From contig NZ_CP048263.1 of the NCBI RefSeq assembly GCF_019469165.1, forward strand, positions 1,302,001 to 1,366,000: a stretch of DNA of 64,000 bases. The letters run 5' to 3'. This DNA is from Gilliamella sp. ESL0443 (GTDB lineage Bacteria > Pseudomonadota > Gammaproteobacteria > Enterobacterales > Orbaceae). A program made the position numbers and the translations under genes. The notes under the pieces were generated by a model, which saw nothing but the letters and a program-made list of their open reading frames with translations, was not told the origin of the DNA and ran no database searches. This document shows positions 7,250 to 18,519 of this stretch, in pieces. Position 1 is the first letter of the stretch. Each line of letters begins with the position of its first letter.

Positions 7250-9904
7250 TTACATTTTTAAGCCTACAGCCCTACTGGTTCTTTTCTGATTTGGAGAGAC
7301 ACTACGAACCAATACGTGTTCGACATTGTTAATGGCAACGGGTCCTTTATAACGCTGCCAACTTTCGCCTTGATTAGTTGAATATTCAATGGCTAATCCC
7401 GGATAGACGATATTAGCAATGAGTTTACCATTTTCAATTTTCGCCCCCGGTGTTGGTAAGCGATAAACAATTTTGGCTAAATCAAGTTTGGATAATTCGC
7501 GTTGTCCCACTAAATTAGCAAATAATGTCCAATCTTTAAGTAATTGGTTTTGATTGACATAATGCGTCGTTCCTTTCGAAAATTCACGATCTTTTTGGTA
7601 AGCAATTTCCCAATCAGCTTGATGCCATGCTCGTTCCGCGACAGCTATTAACCTTGGATATATCATATATTCCATCTGATTATCAGTACGAACAATTTCG
7701 CTCCATAGTTGTGCGGATAAGCCGTAACTGCCAGACCAATCTAACGTGCCTTTAGCATTGAATGGGTTTCCATCACGATCAACGGATGTTTCAGCATTTT
7801 GAGGTAAGTTATTTGGCGCGAAGCTAAATATTTTACGTTCATCATTAAAACGAGTAGCCCAATAATAACCGGGTTCTAACGTATTAACTTCGTAAGGAAA
7901 ATCAAGATAAACATAATCAGGATTCGATATCACTATTTGATAACCTTTGTTGGTCCATTCACTCGCTGAGTCAAAACCACCCCAGTAAAGTGTGTCCCAA
8001 AAGTTAACAGTGACTTTATCGACAGCGAAGTCTTTGGCACTTTCGGCATATTTTACGCCGTCTTGCCATGCTTGCATGTGATTGATGCCATGATTTTTAA
8101 CTATTTTACTGGCTTCAATAGCAAAATAACTCGGTAGATGTTTTATATCTTTGATGGTGCCTTGTTTAACCAATGTTTGGCAGGCTTGGGATTTTGCCCA
8201 CGGTAGATCTTCAATGCTTTGATCGATTAAGCCTTTACCCGCCTCTTTTGCGTGGATATCTTGATATCCCGGACCAAGTCGAATATTTTTGGCTTCATCA
8301 CCGCCAAAGTGCCAAACAGTCAGTGGTTGTCCTGCTTGATTATGCATTTTGGCAATTTCAGTGATCACTTTATCGACAAAGCGTTTAGATGAATCTAAGC
8401 AAGGATTTAGGTAACTTTTTCGATCGTAAAATTGTACCGTTGTGGTATTTGAATCATCACTTGGATCAACTAAACGAAACTCATTAGCTTCTGCTTGTTT
8501 ACCTTCTTGCATTAGGCGTTGATAACGTGCTTCCATAGACACAATTGCAGCTCTGGCATGTGCTGGCATATCAATTTCAGGGATCACCTCAATAAAGCGA
8601 TCTTTAGCATATTTGACAATTTCAATGTAATCATCACGACTAAAGTAGCCACTACCTAAATTATCACTATCAGGTCCTGATCCTAATTGCGGTAATAGGC
8701 ATTTGTTTTCGCTCAGATCATGACAACGCTTGCTACCGACCTCGGTCAATTCCGGAAGACCTGGGATCTCAATTCGCCATCCTTCATCATCACTAAGGTG
8801 AAAATGGAATTTGTTTAATTTATAACTCGCCATTTGATCGAGTAATCTTAATACCGCTTGCTTTGTTTTAAAGTTACGTCCGGTGTCTAACATAATGCCA
8901 CGATAGTCAAAGCGTGGGTAATCTTCGACTTTTAGCATAGCAATGGTTGGGTTTTCGTTAACGGGAATCAACGATAAGATCGATTCTACACCATAAAAAA
9001 TTCCGCGTTCATCAAAGGCAGTTATAGTCGCTTGCTTATCGCCAATATTCAGTTGATAAGCACCTGATACGCCATTTTTAAATTTGGCCGCATCAATATT
9101 TGCTACAATCTTATAACCTTTATCCGTTAATGGGATATTTAAATTGTTAAATTGTTGATTGAGTACGGCTAAGCTGGCGTCATTAAGTCCTTTTAATTGA
9201 AGATGAATGCCATTTTTACCAAGCTGTATATCTTTTTCAGCAAGGGTAAGTTTCACCGGCGTTGGAATAATTTGCCCACGCATGGCCTTTTTATCAAGTG
9301 GCTTAATATCGGCATTACGTTCAAATCGATTAACCGTCGTCATTAAAATATTATGATCATCGGGCGTGCGCTTCCACTGTTCACCGGTTAGGGAAACAAA
9401 ATCATCGAATTCCGTATTACTGATCACTTTTGGTGTAGCGTCGGTTGATGTTACATACCAGCGAGGGATAACATCCGATTCGCTTAACTGCCAATACTCA
9501 CCGATAATAGGTATATCTATGCTGGCTTTAGCCGGAAATCCGGTAAATTTTTCAGTTGGCTCTATTTTATGAAGATCACCGGTAAGATGAGTGATTTTGA
9601 ATTGATCGTTGTCAACCGCCAATATCATTCTGATACTACTAAAATAGATTGCCCAATCTTTGTCGTTGATAGCTTCGCCATCATTGTTTAACGAGATTGT
9701 AGCTTTGAAACAAGATGCCCAATCAGCACCTAAAATTGCACAATCAACACCATGTTCACCAGCTTGATTATCAACAATAGTATATTTGACACTAAGCTTT
9801 GAACTTATTTCATCAACAATTTTCTGAGAGGCGTAAGCCGAAGAAGATACTCCAAAACTTAGCAGAGAAACGATTGAAGTAAACAATATTTTAGATTTTT
9901 TCAT
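7250..9904 (-). CDS. chb: Chitobiase, GH20 beta-N-acetylhexosaminidase
   Basis: The enzyme removes GlcNAc from the non-reducing end of chitobiose and chito-oligosaccharides in the periplasm or on the outer membrane. At 884 residues it has the length of Serratia chitobiase. It begins with a signal peptide (MKKSKILFTSIVSLLSFGVSSSAYA), then an N-terminal carbohydrate-binding-like domain, a GH20 beta-hexosaminidase domain 2, the GH20 TIM barrel, and a C-terminal Ig-like tail. HFGGDEAKN contains the catalytic pair Asp536-Glu537. GGGAAA precedes the ATG. It lies 9 bp downstream of chiP in the same transcript, pairing outer-membrane uptake with hydrolysis. Confidence 0.93.
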   Translation of the reverse strand: MKKSKILFTSIVSLLSFGVSSSAYASQKIVDEISSKLSVKYTIVDNQAGEHGVDCAILGADWASCFKATISLNNDGEAINDKDWAIYFSSIRMILAVDNDQFKITHLTGDLHKIEPTEKFTGFPAKASIDIPIIGEYWQLSESDVIPRWYVTSTDATPKVISNTEFDDFVSLTGEQWKRTPDDHNILMTTVNRFERNADIKPLDKKAMRGQIIPTPVKLTLAEKDIQLGKNGIHLQLKGLNDASLAVLNQQFNNLNIPLTDKGYKIVANIDAAKFKNGVSGAYQLNIGDKQATITAFDERGIFYGVESILSLIPVNENPTIAMLKVEDYPRFDYRGIMLDTGRNFKTKQAVLRLLDQMASYKLNKFHFHLSDDEGWRIEIPGLPELTEVGSKRCHDLSENKCLLPQLGSGPDSDNLGSGYFSRDDYIEIVKYAKDRFIEVIPEIDMPAHARAAIVSMEARYQRLMQEGKQAEANEFRLVDPSDDSNTTTVQFYDRKSYLNPCLDSSKRFVDKVITEIAKMHNQAGQPLTVWHFGGDEAKNIRLGPGYQDIHAKEAGKGLIDQSIEDLPWAKSQACQTLVKQGTIKDIKHLPSYFAIEASKIVKNHGINHMQAWQDGVKYAESAKDFAVDKVTVNFWDTLYWGGFDSASEWTNKGYQIVISNPDYVYLDFPYEVNTLEPGYYWATRFNDERKIFSFAPNNLPQNAETSVDRDGNPFNAKGTLDWSGSYGLSAQLWSEIVRTDNQMEYMIYPRLIAVAERAWHQADWEIAYQKDREFSKGTTHYVNQNQLLKDWTLFANLVGQRELSKLDLAKIVYRLPTPGAKIENGKLIANIVYPGLAIEYSTNQGESWQRYKGPVAINNVEHVLVRSVSPNQKRTSRAVGLKM

Positions 9905-9913
9905 AATATTTCC

Positions 9914-11329
9914 CTATTTTTGCTTTGCTTGAAACACAGTGAAAGGTATTGTGACAATAAACTTGATATCTCGTTCATCTTGGAAAATGTTGCCATATCC
10001 ACCACCCCAACTGTTGATATGATTTTCATGGTTATTATATTTGGTGTAATGTAATTGGAAAGAGGTGTCTTTAGCCCAAGTGTCTTGAATAGTGTAGCCT
10101 AAATCAAAATTGTAAGCTGATTCAACTAAGCGATTCTTTTGATTTTTTGCTATTGAATTTGGTTTTGCATCCCAACCAAAAGCATAAGATGCCCCCGTTC
10201 TCCAGCCGGTTAGATACGTTGATAGATTCCCTAAATCGTAAGTCACTTCAGCAAATAGGGCTTTTTCACCATTAGCATTAAAGTCCGATCGTGAGTTCCA
10301 CCAAACATCTAGTCGTCCATTAGATGAAGCATAATCTGGCGTCATACGTTGTAAAAAGAAGCCTTGTTTACCTTCAGCCTTAATTGCTACCCCTTCAAGG
10401 CGTAGACCAACTGGTCCAACTTGGTAAGCTAATGTTGCCGCTTGTAACCATGCTAAGCCGTCATAGACCTTATCCCCTTTATGAGACTGGTCTTTGGCAC
10501 CATAAAATTGATAACTCATGGTTAACGGATTATCAAGCATATCTGTTTTATAAGATGCTTTACCAAAATATTGATTCATGTAATTTTTGGCTTGACCAAA
10601 GGCGGTTTCTAACACTAAATCATTTTTAAAGTCATATTTCAAACCGGCTGAGTGTAGATAATCAATCTTCTTCCCTTTTCCCCATTGTTTAAATTCATAA
10701 AGGCGTTTGTACCATGGCGCTTTATATTTATCTGTCCACATATAAGACATCGATAAGGCACCAGCTTGATCAAAATCGAGCGTTGTGCCTAATTCAAAAC
10801 CTCGATAAGTACCCGGTAATAAACTCCAGTGAGGGGCTAATAGTGTTTGACCAGATGGCTGAATAAAACCGGCTTTTAGCCAAAACCGTTCATCTTGTTT
10901 AAAATTGACCTGTGCTTTATAAAAACTCACACCACTGACATCTTTTTTCCAATCCTCATCCCAGCGGGTGCGTGCGCCACTAAAACCAATTTCATTAGGA
11001 TGACCATTGCCACCGTTACTGACTTCCCATGCACCATATCCGCCCAGTTCAATACCAAGGTGATCAGCAATATAGCCTGATCTAAAATCTAAATTTGTGT
11101 TGAATGATGAGTGCCTGAGGTTTTTTTCATATTTATGTTCTTCAATATTTTTTCTTTCTCGATCACGATTCCAAAAAAATACGTTACCGGTTAATGATGC
11201 ATCATCAATAAATTCACTAGCATATTGAGCTTGTGCGGGGCATATGCTACTTAAAATGGTTATCGATAAAAAAAGTTTAGTAAAATGATTAAAACGATAG
11301 GGTAAACCAAGTGCATTATCCAGACTCAT
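9914..11329 (-). CDS. chiP: Chitoporin, OprD-family outer-membrane channel
   Basis: ChiP is a beta-barrel for chito-oligosaccharides. From the ATG at 11329 (GGGA upstream) the protein has 471 residues, close to E. coli ChiP (468). A signal peptide ends near ICPAQA before QYASEFIDDASLTGN, then a Tyr/Trp/Gly-rich barrel with alternating strands such as RSGYIADHLGIELGGYGAW and FWLKAGFIQPSGQTLLAPHW; it ends in a long strand (IKFIVTIPFTVF) typical of barrel closure. A longer frame to 11392 adds a non-signal sequence and is rejected. In enterics chiP is controlled by NagC, CRP and the sRNA ChiX; only a CRP-type site is clear here. Confidence 0.9.
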   Translation of the reverse strand: MSLDNALGLPYRFNHFTKLFLSITILSSICPAQAQYASEFIDDASLTGNVFFWNRDRERKNIEEHKYEKNLRHSSFNTNLDFRSGYIADHLGIELGGYGAWEVSNGGNGHPNEIGFSGARTRWDEDWKKDVSGVSFYKAQVNFKQDERFWLKAGFIQPSGQTLLAPHWSLLPGTYRGFELGTTLDFDQAGALSMSYMWTDKYKAPWYKRLYEFKQWGKGKKIDYLHSAGLKYDFKNDLVLETAFGQAKNYMNQYFGKASYKTDMLDNPLTMSYQFYGAKDQSHKGDKVYDGLAWLQAATLAYQVGPVGLRLEGVAIKAEGKQGFFLQRMTPDYASSNGRLDVWWNSRSDFNANGEKALFAEVTYDLGNLSTYLTGWRTGASYAFGWDAKPNSIAKNQKNRLVESAYNFDLGYTIQDTWAKDTSFQLHYTKYNNHENHINSWGGGYGNIFQDERDIKFIVTIPFTVFQAKQK

Positions 11330-11518
11330 AATTTCATTCCCATATTTATATAACTGACCGCTAAATTGCTTTAATCGGATGCTATAAGCCAAACTAAATT
11401 CGTTATTACTTTGAATTGCTTTCTAAACTACGAAACATATTTAGGTCGAGATTGGACAAATATGCATTTTTATAATGCATAAACATATTTTAGTTCGCAA
11501 ATTAATTAATCTAAATTC

Positions 11519-11532
11519 GTGATCTAAATCAC
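11519..11532. promoter_or_regulatory. CRP-type site upstream of chiP-chb
   Basis: GTGATCTAAATCAC is an exact match to both core half-sites of the CRP consensus (GTGA-N6-TCAC), about 190 bp upstream of the chiP start. Nearby TTTTAGTTCGCAAATTA (from 11489) could be a NagC-type operator, but I am not confident of that consensus. Confidence 0.65.
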
Positions 11533-11689
11533 CAAAATGATGAAAATTCGGCTTATTTTTGTGGGATTTTCGGCTCTTTTTTTACGTGATAAATTAATTA
11601 AGCTCTATTTTTTTGATGGTTTTTAAGTCATGAAATTAAGGGCAGAATTAGTAATGAAATGAATAAGTTTAATGGGGTGAGTAATAGGT

Positions 11690-11719
11690 AAAAAAAAGAG
11701 AAATGTATAACATCTCTCT
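11690..11719 (-). terminator. Intrinsic terminator of prfA-prmC-kdsA
   Basis: AGAGAGATG/CATTTCTCT (one G-U pair) is followed by T7 on the minus strand, just past the kdsA stop. Confidence 0.85.
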
Positions 11720-11737
11720 TAGGAATTGATAGCGCAA

Positions 11738-13442
<1,705 letters not shown>

Positions 13443-13446
<4 letters not shown>

Positions 13447-14528
13447 TCATCCTGTTCCGATAACGCTGCAAGCTGATCTGCTTGGTACTCTTGTACTATT
13501 GGTTCAATTAGCATATCTAATTTACCTTCCATCACTTCATCTAAGCGATAAATGGTGAGATTTATACGGTGGTCAGTAACCCGTCCTTGAGGATAGTTAT
13601 ATGTTCGAATACGGTCTGAACGATCACCCGAACCTAATAAGTTACGTCTGGTTGATGCTTCTTCTTGTTGACGTTTGCGCGCTTCGGCATCTTGTATACG
13701 TGCAACTAATACAGACATCGCTTTCGCTTTGTTTTTATGTTGTGAACGTTCATCCTGACATTCAACCACAATCCCAGTTGGAATATGGGTAATACGGATT
13801 GCTGAATCAGTGGTATTAACATGCTGACCACCTGCACCGGATGAACGGTAGGTGTCAATTTTTAAATCCGCTGGATTGATTTCTGGCATTTCTGCTTCAG
13901 GAATCTCAGGTAAAACAGCAACAGTACAAGCAGATGTGTGAATACGCCCTTGTGACTCAGTTTCAGGTACGCGTTGAACACGATGTCCACCTGATTCAAA
14001 TTTTAAGTGGCCATAGACTCCATCACCACTGACTAACATGATCACTTCTTTATAACCGCCATATTCACCATCATTTGCACTCATGATTTCAACACGCCAG
14101 TTGCGAGATTCGGCGTATCTTGTGTACATTCTGGCTAAATCACCAGCAAAGATTGCAGCTTCATCACCGCCTGTGCCCGCTCTAACTTCAACAAAACAGT
14201 TGTAGTCATCATTCGGATCTTTCGGTAACAGGAGTACTTGTAATTGTTTTTCTTGCTGTTCAACTTGAGCCATGGCTTCATTTAACTCTTCTTGAGCCAT
14301 TTCACTCATTTCAGGATCAGATAGCATCATCTTGGCAGTTTCGATATCTTCTTGAGTTTGCTGCCAATTAGCAAAGCACTTAACCACATCGGTTAATTGT
14401 GCATATTCTTTTGAAAGGGTTCGAAATCGGTTTTGATCGGCAATAACCGTTGCATCAGATAGTAATGCTTGAACCTCTTCATAACGCTCTTGTAGCGTTT
14501 CCAATTTACTGATAATTGAAGGTTTCAT
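13443..14528 (-). CDS. prfA: Peptide chain release factor 1
   Basis: RF1 recognises UAA and UAG stop codons and triggers peptide release. The 361-residue protein has the GGQ motif at 233-235 in [10 protein letters not shown] and the PxT codon-recognition tripeptide at 188-190 (here PET, in [14 protein letters not shown]). Length and order match E. coli RF1. In E. coli hemA lies directly upstream; here it is replaced by about 350 bp and a divergent porin gene. Confidence 0.98.
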
Positions 14529-14683
14529 AACTCTATATATTTGATAATGATTAATTGAATTTGCCCGGCATTATATACTTAATTGCCTTTAAAATACAGT
14601 TTCTACTTACTTATGGCTAAGCTAAACAATATTGTTAATTGCACTGTATTGGTGAGGATATGATTATTAGATTGAATAAAAAA

Positions 14684-14699
14684 TGTTACACGTGTCACA
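14684..14699. promoter_or_regulatory. CRP-type site upstream of the porin gene
   Basis: TGTTACACGTGTCACA with A/T-rich flanks fits the CRP consensus at all but one core base. It lies 192 bp before the porin start and 156 bp from prfA. Confidence 0.6.
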
Positions 14700-14741
14700 G
14701 ATTTCAATTTTGGTCATTTTAAATTTACTTAACTCCATATA

Positions 14742-14761
14742 ACATCATTTGTAAACGATGT
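14742..14761. promoter_or_regulatory. 20-bp palindromic operator candidate
   Basis: ACATCATTTGTAAACGATGT is symmetric over its whole length if purine/purine and pyrimidine/pyrimidine swaps are allowed; ACATC/GATGT and TTT/AAA are exact. It sits 58 bp downstream of the centre of the CRP-type site, where a local substrate-specific repressor would act. The regulator is not in the window. Confidence 0.5.
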
Positions 14762-14875
14762 CATCACGAATCAATAACGCTTTTATTAAGATTGAACCAC
14801 CATTTTGCTTTAAATTTTGTTATCGCATACATAAAACTGTTGTTAAATATTATAACTATTCAAGGAGTTAATTTT

Positions 14876-16054
14876 ATGAAGAAGATGTTTATGTGTAGTC
14901 TGATTGGGTTAAGTTCAATGGCAAATGCGGCTATTCAATGGGATACTCCGCAAGGACAGTTAAAGTTATATGGAGACGTCGAATTTAATGTGGATGCCGC
15001 TAGTAGCAAACAGCAACTTAGTTCTTTGAGGGAGACTGCTGATAAAAAAAATAAACCTTCTGACAAAGATCGTTGGGATATCAATGGTCGTATATTGATT
15101 GGTTTAGATGGCTATCGTGAAATTAACAACAAAAACTTTGCTGGATTCATGGTGCAACCCTTAGCAGATTTAGGTGGTGATGTGAATCTGGATGATGCGG
15201 CATTTTATTTTGGTCAGAAAAACGAGTGGAATATTAAAATTGGTCGTTATGAAGCTTATGATATGTTCCCGCTTGGACAAGATACCTTTATTGAATATTC
15301 AGGTAATACTGCCAATGATTTATATGAAGACGGCTTTGGCTATATCTATATGTTGAAAGAGGGTCGTGGACGTAGTAATAATGGTGGCGGTATTCAATTA
15401 AATACACCGCTATTTGATAATGTCAATTTTGAGTTAAATGCATTGGTCAATAATGGCGAGAAAATGTTTAATAAATCGGCTTATCATGGTTATGAAATTG
15501 ATAAGAAGAAAAACGTGGTCTATTTACGTCCAGTTTTATCATGGAAAAATGAAAGCATTTCAACCGCAATTGCTGCCGAAACAAATGTGGTAAAAAATGC
15601 TTACGGTTATCATGATGATAACGGTAAATTCCGCGATCAATCACAAAGAACTGGTTATGGCGCGACTTTTTCATGGAACAATCAAGGCGATTGGGACGCA
15701 GCAGGATTCAGATTCAATGCCAGCTTTGCTTATATGAATGCTAAAGATGAAAAAGATATGACCATTGGCACCAATATTGTTTGGGAAAAAATCGGCTTAG
15801 GTTACTTATTTGCGAACAATGATATCAAAAAATTTAATCCATATAATCGTGTTAAAGATGGCCATATAAATAGCAAAGGTAAATATAAAATTCATACTGT
15901 TAATGCCTCATATCTAATTGATGATGTGTTAGATATGGATAATTTTAATATCTATTTAGGTGCTTATTGGTCATTACTTGATAGAAGTAAATCTCATGGC
16001 GATAACACCGATGATCGTTATGGTGCTCGTGTAAGATTTAAATACTTCTTTTAA
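14876..16054 (+). CDS. Outer-membrane porin, probably carbohydrate-specific
   Basis: The start is the ATG at 14876 behind a strong AAGGAG; an in-frame extension to 14792 has no ribosome site. The 392-residue product has a signal peptide (MKKMFMCSLIGLSSMANA) and a beta-barrel pattern ending in Tyr-Gly-Ala-Arg-Val-Arg-Phe-Lys-Tyr-Phe-Phe, with the terminal Phe needed for Bam assembly. WNIKIGRYEAYDMFPLGQDTF and GIQLNTPLFDNVNFELNALVN look like the raffinose/cyclodextrin porin group (RafY/CymA-like), a judgement from memory. CRP-type and palindromic sites upstream suggest sugar-induced, catabolite-controlled expression. No transport or degradation genes flank it, so the substrate is open. Confidence 0.75.
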   Translation: MKKMFMCSLIGLSSMANAAIQWDTPQGQLKLYGDVEFNVDAASSKQQLSSLRETADKKNKPSDKDRWDINGRILIGLDGYREINNKNFAGFMVQPLADLGGDVNLDDAAFYFGQKNEWNIKIGRYEAYDMFPLGQDTFIEYSGNTANDLYEDGFGYIYMLKEGRGRSNNGGGIQLNTPLFDNVNFELNALVNNGEKMFNKSAYHGYEIDKKKNVVYLRPVLSWKNESISTAIAAETNVVKNAYGYHDDNGKFRDQSQRTGYGATFSWNNQGDWDAAGFRFNASFAYMNAKDEKDMTIGTNIVWEKIGLGYLFANNDIKKFNPYNRVKDGHINSKGKYKIHTVNASYLIDDVLDMDNFNIYLGAYWSLLDRSKSHGDNTDDRYGARVRFKYFF

Positions 16055-16076
16055 TTAGTTGAAGTAAATTCTCGAT

Positions 16077-16116
16077 TAAGCCAGTTTAATACTTATTTTT
16101 AAAACTGGCTTTTTTA
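16077..16116 (+). terminator. Intrinsic terminator of the porin gene
   Basis: AAGCCAGTTT and AAACTGGCTT flank a 13-nt AT loop and are followed by a T-run, 23 bp after the stop. Confidence 0.85.
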
Positions 16117-16165
16117 TTGCTTTTGGCTAGTTAGTTAAATGATCAACCAATTAATAATTATTAAT

Positions 16166-16917
16166 GATATTAAAATCAATTTTTTCTTATCAATTAGAAG
16201 ACTCTCATTATAAAAAAGAATTTTAGCTACAATTTTATTTCCCATAATTTTACAAAAAACACCTTCAAAAACCCCGCTCCTCAACTTTTTTTGATATTGT
16301 AATTTATCATTTTGCGAATCATTAGATCATTTTTAATAAATAAGATTGTCGAAATTGTAAGTTTTTATTCGTACTTTTCCGATAATGTGAAAAAATTTAG
16401 CGGTTAAAAATCGCAAGATATTAAAATCAAATCTTCCCTATCAATTAGAAGACTCTCATTATAAAAAAGAATTATAGCTACAATTTTATTTCCCATAATT
16501 TTACAAAAAACACCTTCACAAACCCCGCTCCTCAACTTTTTTTGATATCGTAATTTATCATTTTGCGAATCATTAGATCATTTTTAATAAATAGGATTGT
16601 CGAAATTGTAAGTTTTTATTCGTACTTTTCCGATAATGTGAAAAAATTTAGCGGTTAAAAATCGCAGGATATTAAAATCAAATCTTCCCTATCAATTAGA
16701 AGACAATCATTATAAAAAAGAATTTTAGCCACATTTTTATTTTCCATAATTTTGCTAAAAACACATTCAAAAACCCCGCTCCTCAACTTTTTTTGATATC
16801 GTAATTTATCATTTTGCGAATCATTAGATCATTTTTAATAAATAGAATTGTCGAAATTGTAAGTTTTTATTCGTACTTTCCGATAATGTGAAAAGATTTA
16901 GCGATTGAAAATCGCAG
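16166..16917. repeat. Three tandem direct repeats of about 251 bp
   Basis: Copies span 16166-16416, 16417-16667 and 16668-16917 and differ at only a few positions; the third is one base shorter. Each holds a C-rich block ACCCCGCTCCTCAAC plus T7 (starting 16271, 16522 and 16773), a promoter-like pair TTGCGA-16 bp-TAATAA (16312-16339 in copy 1), and a small helix (GCGGTT/AATCGC in copies 1-2, GCGATT/AATCGC in copy 3). No frame is long or shared enough to be coding. There are no spacers, so it is not a CRISPR. The array may be a set of small RNA genes or a non-coding duplication. Confidence 0.9.
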
Positions 16918-17018
16918 GATAATAAAAGTAGGTTAGATTATTCTGATGAATTAGATAGTTATCTCCCCTTTTATACTCATTTAATCGGGAAGTTTGGGAT
17001 GTTAATGTTCTCAAGCTA

Positions 17019-17053
17019 GAAAAATAAAATGCCGTCAGTAAGCTAACGGCATT
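17019..17053 (-). terminator. Intrinsic terminator of aceE-aceF-lpdA
   Basis: ATGCCGT/ACGGCAT with a 10-nt loop is followed on the minus strand by TTTATTTTT, 27 bp after the lpdA stop. Confidence 0.9.
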
Positions 17054-17079
17054 ATTTCAATGATAAGAATAGATATTAC

Positions 17080-18504
17080 TTATTTTTTAACGGCCTTTGG
17101 ATTAGGTAGATCGGTAACCGTACCTTCATACACTTCGGACGCGAGTCCGATTGATTCATGTAAGGTTGGGTGAGCGTGGATGGTTAGTGCAATGTCTTCT
17201 GCATCACAGCCCATCTCTACAGCAAGAGTGATCTCTCCAAGAAGTTCACCACCATTTGCTCCAACTACCGCACCACCAAGAAGGCGATTATCGGCTTTGT
17301 TAAAGATTAGTTTAGTCATCCCTTCTGAACAATCAGAGGCAATTGCTCGCCCTGATGCTGCCCATGGGAATATGGCGACCTCATAATCGATACCTTTTGC
17401 TTTCGCTTCTTTTTCAGTTAATCCTACCCAGGCAACTTCTGGCTCGGTGTAGGCAATGGATGGTATGGTTTTCGGATCGAAATAATGTTTTTTACCCGCT
17501 ATCACTTCAGCAGCAACATGACCTTCATGAACCCCTTTATGAGCCAACATTGGTTGACCCACAATATCACCGATCGCGTAGATATGTGGAACGTTAGTTC
17601 TCATCTGTTTATCGACTTCAATAAAACCACGATCGGTCACATTTACTCCAGCTTTTTCAGCATTGATAAGTTTACCATTTGGCGCTCGACCTATCGCCAC
17701 TAGTACTGCGTCGTAAGTGTGAGTTTCGATGGTTCCATCTTTCTTTTCCATGGTGACATAGATTGCATCATGTTTGGCTTCGACCGTATTTACTTTAGTT
17801 TCTAAGCGTAAGGTAAATTTCTTTTGAATTTGTTTGGTAAAGACTTTTATCACATCTTTATCCGCAGCTGGGATCACCTGATCTAGCATTTCAACCACAT
17901 CCACTTCTGAACCCAATGCGTGATATACGGTACCCATTTCCAGACCAATAATACCACCACCCATTAACAGTAATTTTTTAGGAATAGTGGTTAATGCTAA
18001 TGCATCGGTTGAGTCCCATATACGAGGATCGTCATGAGGAATGAATGGTAAGGTTATTGGTCGAGATCCTGCTGCAATAATAGCATTATCAAAGGTAATT
18101 TTAGTTATCCCTTTGGCAGAGGTGACATCCATTGTGTGACTACCGGTGAATTGCGCTTCACCTTGAATCACATTAACTTTACGCATTTTGGCCATGCCTG
18201 CCAGCCCGTTAGTAAGCTGATTGATGACCTTTTCTTTCCAAGCACGAACTTTGTCGAGTTCTAGCTTTGGCGTTCCAAAATGGATGCCATGTTCGGTGAG
18301 GGATTTTGCTTCATCCATTACTTTAGCAACATGCAATAATGCTTTAGAAGGAATACAGCCAACATTAAGGCAAACACCACCCAAGGTTGAGTAGCGTTCG
18401 ACTAATGTCACATCTAATCCAAGATCAGCGGCACGGAAAGCAGCGGAATAACCCGCTGGCCCAGCACCTAATACAACAACTTGTGTTTTGATATCTTGAC
18501 TCAT
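17080..18504 (-). CDS. lpdA: Dihydrolipoamide dehydrogenase (E3)
   Basis: E3 reoxidises dihydrolipoamide on the pyruvate, 2-oxoglutarate and glycine-cleavage complexes and passes electrons via FAD to NAD+. The 474-residue protein shows an FAD-binding GAGPAGYSAAFRAADLG, the redox disulfide in GGVCLNVGCIPSK, an NAD-binding GGGIIGLEMG, and the C-terminal catalytic His-Glu in IHAHPTLHE. GGGGGG-type Shine-Dalgarno (aggggggaaa) precedes the ATG. It is 15 bp downstream of aceF, the standard enterobacterial order. Confidence 0.98.
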   Translation of the reverse strand: MSQDIKTQVVVLGAGPAGYSAAFRAADLGLDVTLVERYSTLGGVCLNVGCIPSKALLHVAKVMDEAKSLTEHGIHFGTPKLELDKVRAWKEKVINQLTNGLAGMAKMRKVNVIQGEAQFTGSHTMDVTSAKGITKITFDNAIIAAGSRPITLPFIPHDDPRIWDSTDALALTTIPKKLLLMGGGIIGLEMGTVYHALGSEVDVVEMLDQVIPAADKDVIKVFTKQIQKKFTLRLETKVNTVEAKHDAIYVTMEKKDGTIETHTYDAVLVAIGRAPNGKLINAEKAGVNVTDRGFIEVDKQMRTNVPHIYAIGDIVGQPMLAHKGVHEGHVAAEVIAGKKHYFDPKTIPSIAYTEPEVAWVGLTEKEAKAKGIDYEVAIFPWAASGRAIASDCSEGMTKLIFNKADNRLLGGAVVGANGGELLGEITLAVEMGCDAEDIALTIHAHPTLHESIGLASEVYEGTVTDLPNPKAVKK

Positions 18505-18519
18505 AACTGATTTCCCCCC

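Noticed and set aside
16166-16917. CRISPR array or insertion-sequence origin for the 251-bp repeats
   Set aside because: Units are long, directly abutting and without unique spacers; there are no terminal inverted repeats and no transposase frame.
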